Assembly (NCBI RefSeq): GCF_023230885.1 | Contig: NZ_JALNWM010000001.1 | Coordinates: forward strand, 1 to 46,164 | Length of the DNA: 46,164 nt | Direction: 5' to 3' | Source: Desulfocurvus sp. | GTDB lineage: Bacteria > Desulfobacterota > Desulfovibrionia > Desulfovibrionales > Desulfovibrionaceae | Shown here: positions 7,933 through 14,318 of the stretch, piece after piece | Position numbering within the stretch: the first letter of the stretch is position 1 | How the letters are laid out: the number at the start of each line of letters is the position of its first letter | Position numbers and translations under genes: made by a program | The notes under the pieces: generated by a model | The model's input: only the letters and a program-made list of their open reading frames with translations | What the model was told of the DNA's origin: nothing | Databases searched by the model: none

Positions 7933-10656
7933 TTACGCCTTGGCCTTCAGCCCGGCAAGCACCTTCTCCGGCAGGGCCGGAAGGGCGGTGATGCGCACGC
8001 CGCAGGCGTTGTAGATGGCGTTGATGATCGCCGGGTGCGGAGCGCACAGCGGGATCTCGCCCGCGCCCGAGGCGCCGAAGGGGCCGTCGGGGCGCGGGGT
8101 TTCCACATAGACGATCTCGATGTCGTCGGGGATCTGCTTGATGTACGGGAAGCCCGCCCCGACCATGGTCGAGTGCTTCTTGATGTCCTCGTAGTCTTCG
8201 GACAGGGCCAGGCCGATGCCCTGGGCGATGCCGCCGTAGATCTGGCCGTCGGTGACCAGGAAGTTGTTCACCTTGCCGATGTCGGCCACCATGGTCATCT
8301 TCTCCACGGTGGTCTTGCCGGTGGCGATCTCCACGGCGACCTCGGCCATGAACAGGCCGTACATGTAGCAGCAGAAGGGGCTGCCCTGGCCGTTGGCGTC
8401 GCAGTCGCGGGCCGGTGCGGTGAACTTGCCGCTGTAGCGCAGGGCCAGGCCCTCGGCCTTCATTTCGTCATGGGTGCGGAAGGAGCCGTCGGGCTTCTTC
8501 ATGGCCGCGATGAGCACCTCGCAGGCGTTCTTGGTCGCCTGCCCGGCCATGACCTGGGAGCGGCTGCCGCCGGCGGGGCCCGCGTTGGGGGCCTTGCTGG
8601 TGTCGTTCATGACCAGGCGGATCCTGTCGGGGGCGATGCCCAGCGGGCGCAGGGCCTCGTGGGCCGTGCCCAGGGAGCCCATGTCCGCGCCCTGGCCGTG
8701 GTCTTCCCAGCAGGTGTACACGGTCACGCCGCCGTCCTCGTTCAGCTCCACGTCCACCTCGGAGGAGTCGGGGCCGTCGAGGCCCGAGCCGTACACGCCC
8801 ACGGCCACGCCCACGCCGCGCTTCACGGCGTCGGTGGAGGAGGCGGCGGCGCGCTTCCTGGCTTCCTCGTACCTGGGGCGCAGCTTGTCGATCATCTCGG
8901 GCAGGGAGTAGACCTCGGGGTCCTGGCCCGTGGGCGTGGTCGAGCCCTTGCGGTAGACGTTCTTGTAGCGCAGCTCCAGTGGGTCCATGCCCAGCTTTTC
9001 GGCCAGCTCGTCCATGAGCACCTCGGAGGCGAATTCCGCCTCGGGGCCGCCGTAGCCGCGGAAGGCCGCGCCCCAGGCGTGGTTGGTGCACACGGTGCGG
9101 CCCTCGCCGCGGATGGCCGGGATGTCATAGCCCGCGCCGATGAACTGGGCGCCGCGCAGGGTCAGCAGGTCGCCGAACTCGGAGTAGGGGCCGTGGTCCA
9201 CGGTCCAGTCGGTCTCCATGCCCAGGAGCTTGCCGTCCTTGGTGGCGGCCATGCGCACGGAGGTGAACTGGGGCGAGCGCTTGCCGGTGTAGGTCTGCTG
9301 CTGGAACCAGGTGTAGTTGAGGTACACGGGGCGGCCGGTGGCCAGGCAGGCCGCGCCCACCAGGGCCTCCATCGTCGGGCTGAACTTGTAGCCGAAGGTG
9401 CCGCCCGTGGGGTTCTGGACCATGACGATCTTGTCGGGCTCCAGGCCCAGGCCGGGGGCGATCATGTACAGGTGCAGGTGCAGGCCGATGGACTTGGAGT
9501 GGATCACCAGCCGGCCCTGCTCGTCGAGGTAGGCGAAGCCCGTGTCGGGCTCGATGGGCATGTGCGGCTGGCGGGTGGTGAAGTAGTCGCCTTCCACGAC
9601 CACGTCGGCCTTCTCGAAGATGGGCGCGGTGTCCTCGCCCTTGGCGATCTTCTGGGTGTAATAGACGTTGGGCGTGCCGGGGTGGATTTCCATGGCGTCC
9701 TCGGCCATTGCCGCCTGGGCGCTCATGTACTCGGGCAGCTGCTCCAGCTCGACGCGGACCTTGGCCGCCGCGGCCTTGGCGTTGGCCTCGGTGTCGGCGC
9801 AGACGATGGCCAGGGCGTCACCGAACTGGAAGACCTTCTCGTCGCACAGGATGGGCCGGTCCCAGCCGTCGCCCTTGTTGGTGGGGAAGGTGATCAGGCC
9901 GGTGATGCGGTTCTTGCCCTTGACATCCTTGTGGGTCACGACCTTGAAGACGCCGGGCATCTTCTCGGCCTCGGCGGTGTCGATGGCCAGGATCCTGGCG
10001 TGGGACACCTCGGCCTGGACCAGGGCGCAATGCAGACTGCCGGGGGGCAGGCGCAGGGCCAGGTCGGCGCCGAAGTCCCACGTTCCGGTGACCTTGGCCA
10101 CCGCCGTGGGCCGGGGGTACTTGGTGCCCCAGATGCGCCCGTCCTCGGGAACCTTGAACAGCAGTTCGTCGGTGCTCATGTCGCCGCGCAGGACGGCGGC
10201 GGCGTCCATGACCGCGTCCACCAGGGGCTTGTAGCCGGTGCAGCGGCAGGCGTTGCGGTGCTTCTGGAACCAGTCGCGCACCTCCTCGCGGGTGGGGGCG
10301 GGGTTGGCTTCCAGCAGGGCGTAGGTGGAAACGATGAAGCCCGGGGAGCAGAAGCCGCACTGGGCGCCGCCGTGGGCGATCCAGGCCAGCTGGATGGGGT
10401 GCAGCTGCCCGGGGGTGCCGATGCCCTCCAGGGTCAGGATGCGGGAGCCGGACTGCACGCGGCTCATCTTGCGCGTGCAGGAGCGGACCAGTTTGCCGTC
10501 CATGTAGACGGTACACGCGCCGCACTGGCCCGTGCCGCAGCCGACCTTGACGCTGGTCAGCCCGAGGCCCTCGCGCAGATACTGGACCAGGGTGCTTTCC
10601 GGATCGGCCAGCACCATGCGGTCCACGCCGTTGACGTTGAGAGTCAGTCTGAGCAT
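7933..10656 (-). CDS. mop: Molybdenum aldehyde oxidoreductase (MOP type)
   Basis: A 907-residue xanthine-oxidase-family aldehyde oxidoreductase, the same length as D. gigas MOP and similar throughout from memory. It oxidises aldehydes to carboxylic acids at a Mo-MCD site. Residues 1-75 form a plant-type [2Fe-2S] domain with Cys40, 45, 48 and 60; the second [2Fe-2S] domain has HGGAQCGFCSPG and NACRCTGYKPL (about 97-142). The rest is the two-part Mo domain, with GPFGASGAGEIPL near the C-terminus supplying the catalytic glutamate (about residue 867). There is no FAD domain, as in MOP. No export signal is seen, so it should be cytoplasmic. ATG at 10656 is preceded by AAGGAGG. Accessory genes for cofactor insertion follow. 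Confidence 0.97.
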   Translation of the reverse strand: MLRLTLNVNGVDRMVLADPESTLVQYLREGLGLTSVKVGCGTGQCGACTVYMDGKLVRSCTRKMSRVQSGSRILTLEGIGTPGQLHPIQLAWIAHGGAQCGFCSPGFIVSTYALLEANPAPTREEVRDWFQKHRNACRCTGYKPLVDAVMDAAAVLRGDMSTDELLFKVPEDGRIWGTKYPRPTAVAKVTGTWDFGADLALRLPPGSLHCALVQAEVSHARILAIDTAEAEKMPGVFKVVTHKDVKGKNRITGLITFPTNKGDGWDRPILCDEKVFQFGDALAIVCADTEANAKAAAAKVRVELEQLPEYMSAQAAMAEDAMEIHPGTPNVYYTQKIAKGEDTAPIFEKADVVVEGDYFTTRQPHMPIEPDTGFAYLDEQGRLVIHSKSIGLHLHLYMIAPGLGLEPDKIVMVQNPTGGTFGYKFSPTMEALVGAACLATGRPVYLNYTWFQQQTYTGKRSPQFTSVRMAATKDGKLLGMETDWTVDHGPYSEFGDLLTLRGAQFIGAGYDIPAIRGEGRTVCTNHAWGAAFRGYGGPEAEFASEVLMDELAEKLGMDPLELRYKNVYRKGSTTPTGQDPEVYSLPEMIDKLRPRYEEARKRAAASSTDAVKRGVGVAVGVYGSGLDGPDSSEVDVELNEDGGVTVYTCWEDHGQGADMGSLGTAHEALRPLGIAPDRIRLVMNDTSKAPNAGPAGGSRSQVMAGQATKNACEVLIAAMKKPDGSFRTHDEMKAEGLALRYSGKFTAPARDCDANGQGSPFCCYMYGLFMAEVAVEIATGKTTVEKMTMVADIGKVNNFLVTDGQIYGGIAQGIGLALSEDYEDIKKHSTMVGAGFPYIKQIPDDIEIVYVETPRPDGPFGASGAGEIPLCAPHPAIINAIYNACGVRITALPALPEKVLAGLKAKA

Positions 10657-10691
10657 GGTTCCCCTCCTTGTGCGGGGTGTTTTTCCGCGAC

Positions 10692-10718
10692 GGCCTGCGC
10701 CCCGCCCGGGGCGCGGCC
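10692..10718. other. GC-rich inverted repeat upstream of mop
   Basis: GGCC-T-GCGCCCC, loop GCCC, GGGGCGC-GGCC: an 11-bp stem with one unpaired T in the 66-bp gap between the MoeA-like gene and mop. No U-tract follows on the minus strand, so it is not an obvious terminator. It could affect mRNA processing or folding ahead of the mop ribosome-binding site. Confidence 0.6.
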
Positions 10719-10722
10719 TCGC

Positions 10723-11739
10723 CTATTTGCCAAAGGGACACACCGGGTAGCGGCACTCCGGGCACCCGGCGCAGAAGCCGCCGTGGCCCAGGGCCGTGAT
10801 GTCCTCGCGCGTGGGCCGCTCCCCGGCCAGGATGCGCGGCACCACCAGGTCGAAGATACTCGCCCGGTAATACATGACGCAGCCCGGCAGCCCGACGATG
10901 GGCACATCGCCCTTGTAGGCCAGCATGAACATGACGCCCGGGAAGGTCGGGGCGCCGTAGGTGACCACCTCGGCCCCCGTGGCGCGGATGGCCGCGGGGG
11001 TCTGGTCGTCGGGGTCCACGGACATGCCGCCCGTGACGACGACCATCTGCGCGCCCTCGGCCAGGAACGCCTCGATGGCCGCGCAGGTGGCCCGGGGGTC
11101 GTCGCCGACAAAGCGCTGGCCGACCACCGTCGAGCCCAGGGCGCCGAATTTGTCGCGGATGACCGGGCCGAACTTGTCCTGGATGCGCCCGCTGTAGATT
11201 TCGCTGCCGGTGGTGACCACGCCAACGGACAGGGGCCGCAGCGGCTTGACCTGGATCACCGGGCTGTTCTCGGCGCAGATGGCCTCCACCCGGGCGATCT
11301 TGGCCTCGTCGATGACCAGGGGCACCACGCGGGTTCCGGCCACGTCGCGCGGGGCGGCGATGTGCTGGCCGGTGTGCAGCGTGGCCAGCACCACCTCGTC
11401 GATGGCGTTGATGCGCGCCAGGGCCTGGACGTTGACGCACAGCAGCCCGGGCTCGGCGCGCAGGTTGATGCGCCCCTCGCAGACCGGGGACAGGGTCAGC
11501 CCCGGCCCGGCGGCGGCCTCGGCTATGCGCCGGGCCGCGTCGTTTTCGTGGAGCTGCCCGGGCTCCAGGTCCAGGACGTAGATGTGCTCCTTGCCGATCC
11601 GCAGCAGGGGCTCGATGTCGTCGCGGGTGACGACGTGGCCCTTGCGGAACGCCGGGCCCTTGTATTCTCCGGGGACGATGCGCGTCATGTCGTGGCACAG
11701 CACCATCCCCACCGCCTCGTGGACGGGAACGGACTTCAT
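10723..11739 (-). CDS. MoeA-like molybdopterin-binding protein
   Basis: A 338-residue protein with a MoCF/MogA-MoeA molybdopterin-binding domain in its C-terminal half: GVVTTGSEIYSGRI (about 170-185), VTGGMSVDPDD near 245 and GLPGCVMYYRASIF near 290. It is shorter than classical MoeA (about 400). It ends in a cysteine-rich tail, HGGFCAGCPECRYPVCPFGK, which could bind a metal or Fe-S centre. MoeA-type proteins insert molybdate into adenylylated molybdopterin; this short type next to mop may serve the MOP cofactor specifically, which is inference. I chose ATG at 11739; GTG at 11742 directly before it is possible. It lies 66 bp upstream of mop on the same strand and is probably co-transcribed from a promoter near the dyad at 11811-11828. 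Confidence 0.85.
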   Translation of the reverse strand: MKSVPVHEAVGMVLCHDMTRIVPGEYKGPAFRKGHVVTRDDIEPLLRIGKEHIYVLDLEPGQLHENDAARRIAEAAAGPGLTLSPVCEGRINLRAEPGLLCVNVQALARINAIDEVVLATLHTGQHIAAPRDVAGTRVVPLVIDEAKIARVEAICAENSPVIQVKPLRPLSVGVVTTGSEIYSGRIQDKFGPVIRDKFGALGSTVVGQRFVGDDPRATCAAIEAFLAEGAQMVVVTGGMSVDPDDQTPAAIRATGAEVVTYGAPTFPGVMFMLAYKGDVPIVGLPGCVMYYRASIFDLVVPRILAGERPTREDITALGHGGFCAGCPECRYPVCPFGK

Positions 11740-11810
11740 CACTGGCGCAACCTCTTGCGTTGCGGGGACTTTATACTCGGGCCGCCCGGTGGCCGGGCGA
11801 CCAGCCTTGC

Positions 11811-11828
11811 TATGCTCTTGTGAGCATA
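11811..11828. promoter_or_regulatory. Dyad operator TATGCT-N6-AGCATA, copy 1
   Basis: TATGCTCTTGTGAGCATA, a dyad with perfect 7-bp arms, in the divergent gap between the MoeA-like gene (start 72 bp away) and the ModE-like gene. The same half-sites with the same 6-nt spacing, and the same TT following, occur at 17411-17428 upstream of fdhA. A ModE-type regulator, perhaps the one encoded next door, is the obvious candidate to bind it; that is inference. Confidence 0.7.
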
Positions 11829-11905
11829 TTCACCTTGTGCCCAGTTGAGCACGACCGCTGTTACAGGTCAAGAGGGAACCCCTGTGAAAATGCCTCGTTA
11901 CGGAG

Positions 11906-11928
11906 AGTTTCCCGCGCCCGGGGAAACT
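11906..11928 (+). other. Leader hairpin 1 of the ModE-like gene
   Basis: AGTTTCCC (11906-11913) and GGGAAACT (11921-11928) form an 8-bp perfect stem with loop GCGCCCG, 55-78 nt before the ModE-like start codon. Together with hairpin 2 it makes the leader structured. I could not match it to a known riboswitch consensus. Confidence 0.55.
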
Positions 11929-11936
11929 GCTAGGGT

Positions 11937-11969
11937 GGGGCTGCGCCACGACGGGCTGGCGCAAGCCCC
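11937..11969 (+). other. Leader hairpin 2 next to the ModE-like ribosome site
   Basis: GGGGCTGCGCCA (11937-11948) pairs with TGGCGC and AGCCCC (11957-11969, one bulged A at 11963), a 12-bp stem. It ends one base before the AAGGAAGGA ribosome-binding sequence (11971-11979), so it could influence translation of the ModE-like gene. Confidence 0.55.
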
Positions 11970-11983
11970 AAAGGAAGGAACGC

Positions 11984-12337
11984 ATGGACAAGCTGCAACC
12001 CAGGATGCGGGTCAAGATATGGCTGGAGCATGAGGACAGGCTCGTTTTCGGGCCGGGCTGCGCCATGCTGCTGCGCGAGATCGAGCGCAGCGGCTCCCTG
12101 TCCGGCGCGGTGAGGAACCTGGGCATGTCCTACCGGGCGGCCTGGGGGCACATCAAGAAGGTCGAGGAGAACCTGGGCCGGAGCCTGGTGGTCAAGACCG
12201 GCGGCAACAAGAGCGGCTACAGCCTGTCCGCCGAGGGGCTCCGGCTGCTCGAAGCCTACGAGGCCTGGCTGCACGCCGTGCAGGATCACGCCTTCGCCCT
12301 GGCGGACGAGCTGTTTCCCTGGCCGGTGCGGCGCTAG
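11984..12337 (+). CDS. ModE-type winged-helix regulator, DNA-binding domain only
   Basis: A 117-residue protein matching the N-terminal DNA-binding domain of ModE: LVFGPGCAMLLREIERSGSLSGAVRNLGMSYRAAW followed by the helix and wing region ending SAEGLRLLEAYEAW (read in segments from residue 20 to 95). The tandem molybdate-binding TOBE domains of full ModE are missing, so it either senses its signal through a partner or acts constitutively. Position beside mop, the MoeA-like gene and formate dehydrogenase makes it the natural candidate regulator of these metalloenzymes, probably through the TATGCT-N6-AGCATA dyads; that is inference. It has a good AAGGAAGGA site. Its stop codon shares the bases CTAG with the stop of the convergent lipoprotein gene. 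Confidence 0.88.
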   Translation: MDKLQPRMRVKIWLEHEDRLVFGPGCAMLLREIERSGSLSGAVRNLGMSYRAAWGHIKKVEENLGRSLVVKTGGNKSGYSLSAEGLRLLEAYEAWLHAVQDHAFALADELFPWPVRR

Positions 12338-12531
12338 GGCGCGGTCTGGCCCCGGGCCGCCGCGCAGTCCCGCACTGCGGCCTCCCACTGCGGCGTGTAG
12401 CGCGCCTTGTGGATTTCGTCGGCCTGGGCGCGGCATTCCAGGAGCGTCTGGTCGTCGGCCCCGCTGGAGCCGAAGGTCGCGCAACCGGTCAGAATCATGG
12501 CCGCCAGCGCGGCGGCGAGTAGCGTCTTCAT
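12334..12531 (-). CDS. Small predicted lipoprotein
   Basis: A 65-residue protein with a short signal peptide and a lipobox, MILTGC (Cys17), then a 48-residue mature part rich in Ala, Gln and Asp with two further cysteines (LLECRAQ and VRDCAAARG). Cleavage and lipid attachment would leave it on a membrane facing the periplasm. Strong AGGAGGAAGGA ribosome site. The start lies 16 bp after the fdhE stop on the same strand, so it may be the last gene of the fdh operon. No function recognised. It overlaps the convergent ModE-like gene by 4 bp. Confidence 0.75.
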   Translation of the reverse strand: MKTLLAAALAAMILTGCATFGSSGADDQTLLECRAQADEIHKARYTPQWEAAVRDCAAARGQTAP

Positions 12532-12547
12532 TTCCTTCCTCCTGCGG

Positions 12548-13465
12548 TCAGGGGTCCAGGCTGTTCCAGGCCGTGCGGGCCACCGGGGCGAATCCGTCGC
12601 GCTGCATGACCACGTCCATGGGCAGCAGGCCCAGGGCGGCCACGTCGGCCACCGGTTCGTCCAAGGCGCCCGAGGCGTCGCAGGTCGCCAGGTAGCGGTT
12701 GCACTTGCGGCACAGGTCGGCGCGGGCCTCGGCCCGGCCCTCGGGATGGCGGTATTCCAGCGTCCCGTGCTCCTCGTTGCCGCAGTGCGGGCAGGCGTGG
12801 CGCTGGAAGCGCCACTGGGCCGCGCAGCGCGAGCAGTGCAGCCAGCGCTGGCCGCCGTGGTTCTTCAGGTAGGCGTCGTCCTGGCCGGAGCTGCGCAGGA
12901 TGGCCAGCGCGGGCAGCGCGCCGCATACGGGGCAGTAGCCCTGGCCCCAGGCGCCCAGGGTCGCGGCCCGGGCGACCTCGGAGCCCACGGCCTCCAGCAC
13001 GGGCCGCAGGGCCAGGCCCGCCGCCAGCTCCAGGCTGCGGGCGTCCACGCCAAGGCTTTTGGCCTGGCGCGCCAGGGCCGCCTCGTCGCCGCGAACAACG
13101 CCCTCCATGAGCGCCGCCGAGTCCACGGCGTCGGATTCCAGGGCATACATGAGCTTGCGCAGGTCCTCGGAGATGCCGGGGAAGGAGCGGGCCATCACCG
13201 GCAGGATGCGCCTGGCCGAGGCCAGGAATGCCTGGGCGTACTCGCCAAGGGGCGCGTCCACGAAGCGGGGCAGGCGCCGGGCCAGCCGCTGGGGGTCGGG
13301 GTCCACGGGGGAGAGGCCCGCCGCCAGCAGGGCGGCCCTGGTCTTGAGCAGTTCGGCGAACAGCGGCGCGAAGGCGTCGAGAACCCCTGCCAGGGAGGCG
13401 TTTTCGGTTCGCAGCCGCTCGGTCCAGGTGCGCAGTCGTTCCAGTTCTTGGCTTCGATCCATCAT
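12548..13465 (-). CDS. fdhE: Formate dehydrogenase accessory protein FdhE
   Basis: A 305-residue FdhE-type protein. The N-terminal half is helical; the C-terminal half holds four CxxC pairs, CPVC, CSRC, CPHC and CRKC (about residues 178-245), the rubredoxin-like metal-binding region of the family. FdhE binds the formate dehydrogenase catalytic subunit and is needed for its activity, fitting the Tat-exported, selenocysteine-containing FdhA upstream. It follows fdhB by 64 bp, a gap filled by a very stable hairpin. The start has two tandem ATGs (13465 and 13462); I use the first. Confidence in the family is high. Confidence 0.93.
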   Translation of the reverse strand: MMDRSQELERLRTWTERLRTENASLAGVLDAFAPLFAELLKTRAALLAAGLSPVDPDPQRLARRLPRFVDAPLGEYAQAFLASARRILPVMARSFPGISEDLRKLMYALESDAVDSAALMEGVVRGDEAALARQAKSLGVDARSLELAAGLALRPVLEAVGSEVARAATLGAWGQGYCPVCGALPALAILRSSGQDDAYLKNHGGQRWLHCSRCAAQWRFQRHACPHCGNEEHGTLEYRHPEGRAEARADLCRKCNRYLATCDASGALDEPVADVAALGLLPMDVVMQRDGFAPVARTAWNSLDP

Positions 13466-13481
13466 ATCGCCTTGTGCGTGC

Positions 13482-13512
13482 GGCGGACGGGGGCCCCGGG
13501 CCCCCGTCCGCC
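13482..13512. other. Intercistronic hairpin between fdhB and fdhE
   Basis: GGCGGACGGGGG (13482-13493) pairs perfectly with CCCCCGTCCGCC (13501-13512), extending into the GGGCCC centre. No U-tract follows on the minus strand. It probably shields the fdhAB mRNA 3' end or lowers fdhE expression rather than ending transcription. Confidence 0.65.
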
Positions 13513-13529
13513 GACGGTTGGAGGTGTGC

Positions 13530-14258
13530 TTAGGCGCGGCTGGCCTTGTTCAGGGGCCGGGCCAGCCGGGCAAGCAATTGCTTGCGGGTCATGGGTGCGG
13601 GTGCCTGGGCCACGGCGTGCTGGTGCAGCCGTTCGGGCTCGTCGGCCAGCAGGTAGACCACCGCCACGTCGTCGGGGTTGGCCAGCGACGCGTTGGGGAA
13701 CTCCCCGCGCACGACCTCCAGGCGCTTTTCGGCCAGCGCCCGGATGTCGTCGTACTCGCCGAAGTGCATGGCCCCCATTGCGCAGGTATTGACGCACATG
13801 GGCAGCTTGTCGTTCTTCACGCGGTCGATGCACATGTCGCACTTGGAGACCAGCCCGGTGCCGCTGTCGCGGCGCGGGATGTCGTAGGGGCAGGCGTGGC
13901 GCACCTCCTCGAACTCCTCGGCGCTCAGGTGCCTGGTCAGGTCGGTGTAGAGCACCGCTCCGGTGTCCTCGTCCTGCACGATGGCGCCGGGCACATAGTC
14001 CTCGGCGGTGAACAGGCAGGGCGGCTGGAAGCAGTGGCGGCACTGGTCCGGGAAGAAGTACCAGCGGATGACGCCGTCGATGAGGTGCTCGCTGAAGCGC
14101 ACGAGCTTGTAGTTGAACGGGTTCAGGTCCGGGGGATTCTGGTGCGTCCCGGTCTGGCGGGTCTGCACCGCGGGCAGGTTGTGCCATTCCTTGCAGGCGA
14201 CCTGGCATCCCCGGCACGCCGTGCAGCGCGTGGTGTCAATGAAGAATGCCTTGGGCAT
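13530..14258 (-). CDS. fdhB: Formate dehydrogenase iron-sulfur subunit FdhB
   Basis: A 242-residue ferredoxin-like beta subunit. Cysteine groups CTACRGCQVACKEW (residues 12-25), CRHCFQPPC (about 73-81), a CPYD group, and CDMCIDRVKNDKLPMCVNTC (about 140-160) can hold three or four [4Fe-4S] clusters carrying electrons from the catalytic subunit. There is no membrane anchor and no signal peptide of its own, as expected for a beta subunit exported together with Tat-targeted FdhA. In Desulfovibrio such FdhAB dimers work in the periplasm and reduce cytochrome c3; no cytochrome gene is seen here. It starts 60 bp after the fdhA stop. Confidence 0.95.
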   Translation of the reverse strand: MPKAFFIDTTRCTACRGCQVACKEWHNLPAVQTRQTGTHQNPPDLNPFNYKLVRFSEHLIDGVIRWYFFPDQCRHCFQPPCLFTAEDYVPGAIVQDEDTGAVLYTDLTRHLSAEEFEEVRHACPYDIPRRDSGTGLVSKCDMCIDRVKNDKLPMCVNTCAMGAMHFGEYDDIRALAEKRLEVVRGEFPNASLANPDDVAVVYLLADEPERLHQHAVAQAPAPMTRKQLLARLARPLNKASRA

Positions 14259-14276
14259 GTCCGACTCCTTGGTGGT

Positions 14277-14313
14277 CCGCCGGGCGGGGGGCGCGTTCCC
14301 GCCCGCCCGGCGG
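14277..14313. other. Intercistronic hairpin between fdhA and fdhB
   Basis: CCGCCGGGCGGG (14277-14288) and CCCGCCCGGCGG (14302-14313) form a 12-bp perfect stem, loop 13 nt. It lies just before the fdhB ribosome site. No U-tract. Confidence 0.6.
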
Positions 14314-14318
14314 GTTGG

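Noticed and set aside
10692..10718. Terminator between the MoeA-like gene and mop
   Set aside because: The stem is strong, but no U-tract follows on the transcribed strand.
5572..11823. A very long open frame (over 2000 codons) on the plus strand opposite mop and its accessory genes
   Set aside because: It mirrors conserved genes on the other strand, has no family motifs, and long antisense frames are normal at this GC content.
11829..11983. Moco (molybdenum cofactor) riboswitch in the ModE-like leader
   Set aside because: Two hairpins are present, but I could not match the conserved bases of that riboswitch; left as an untyped leader.
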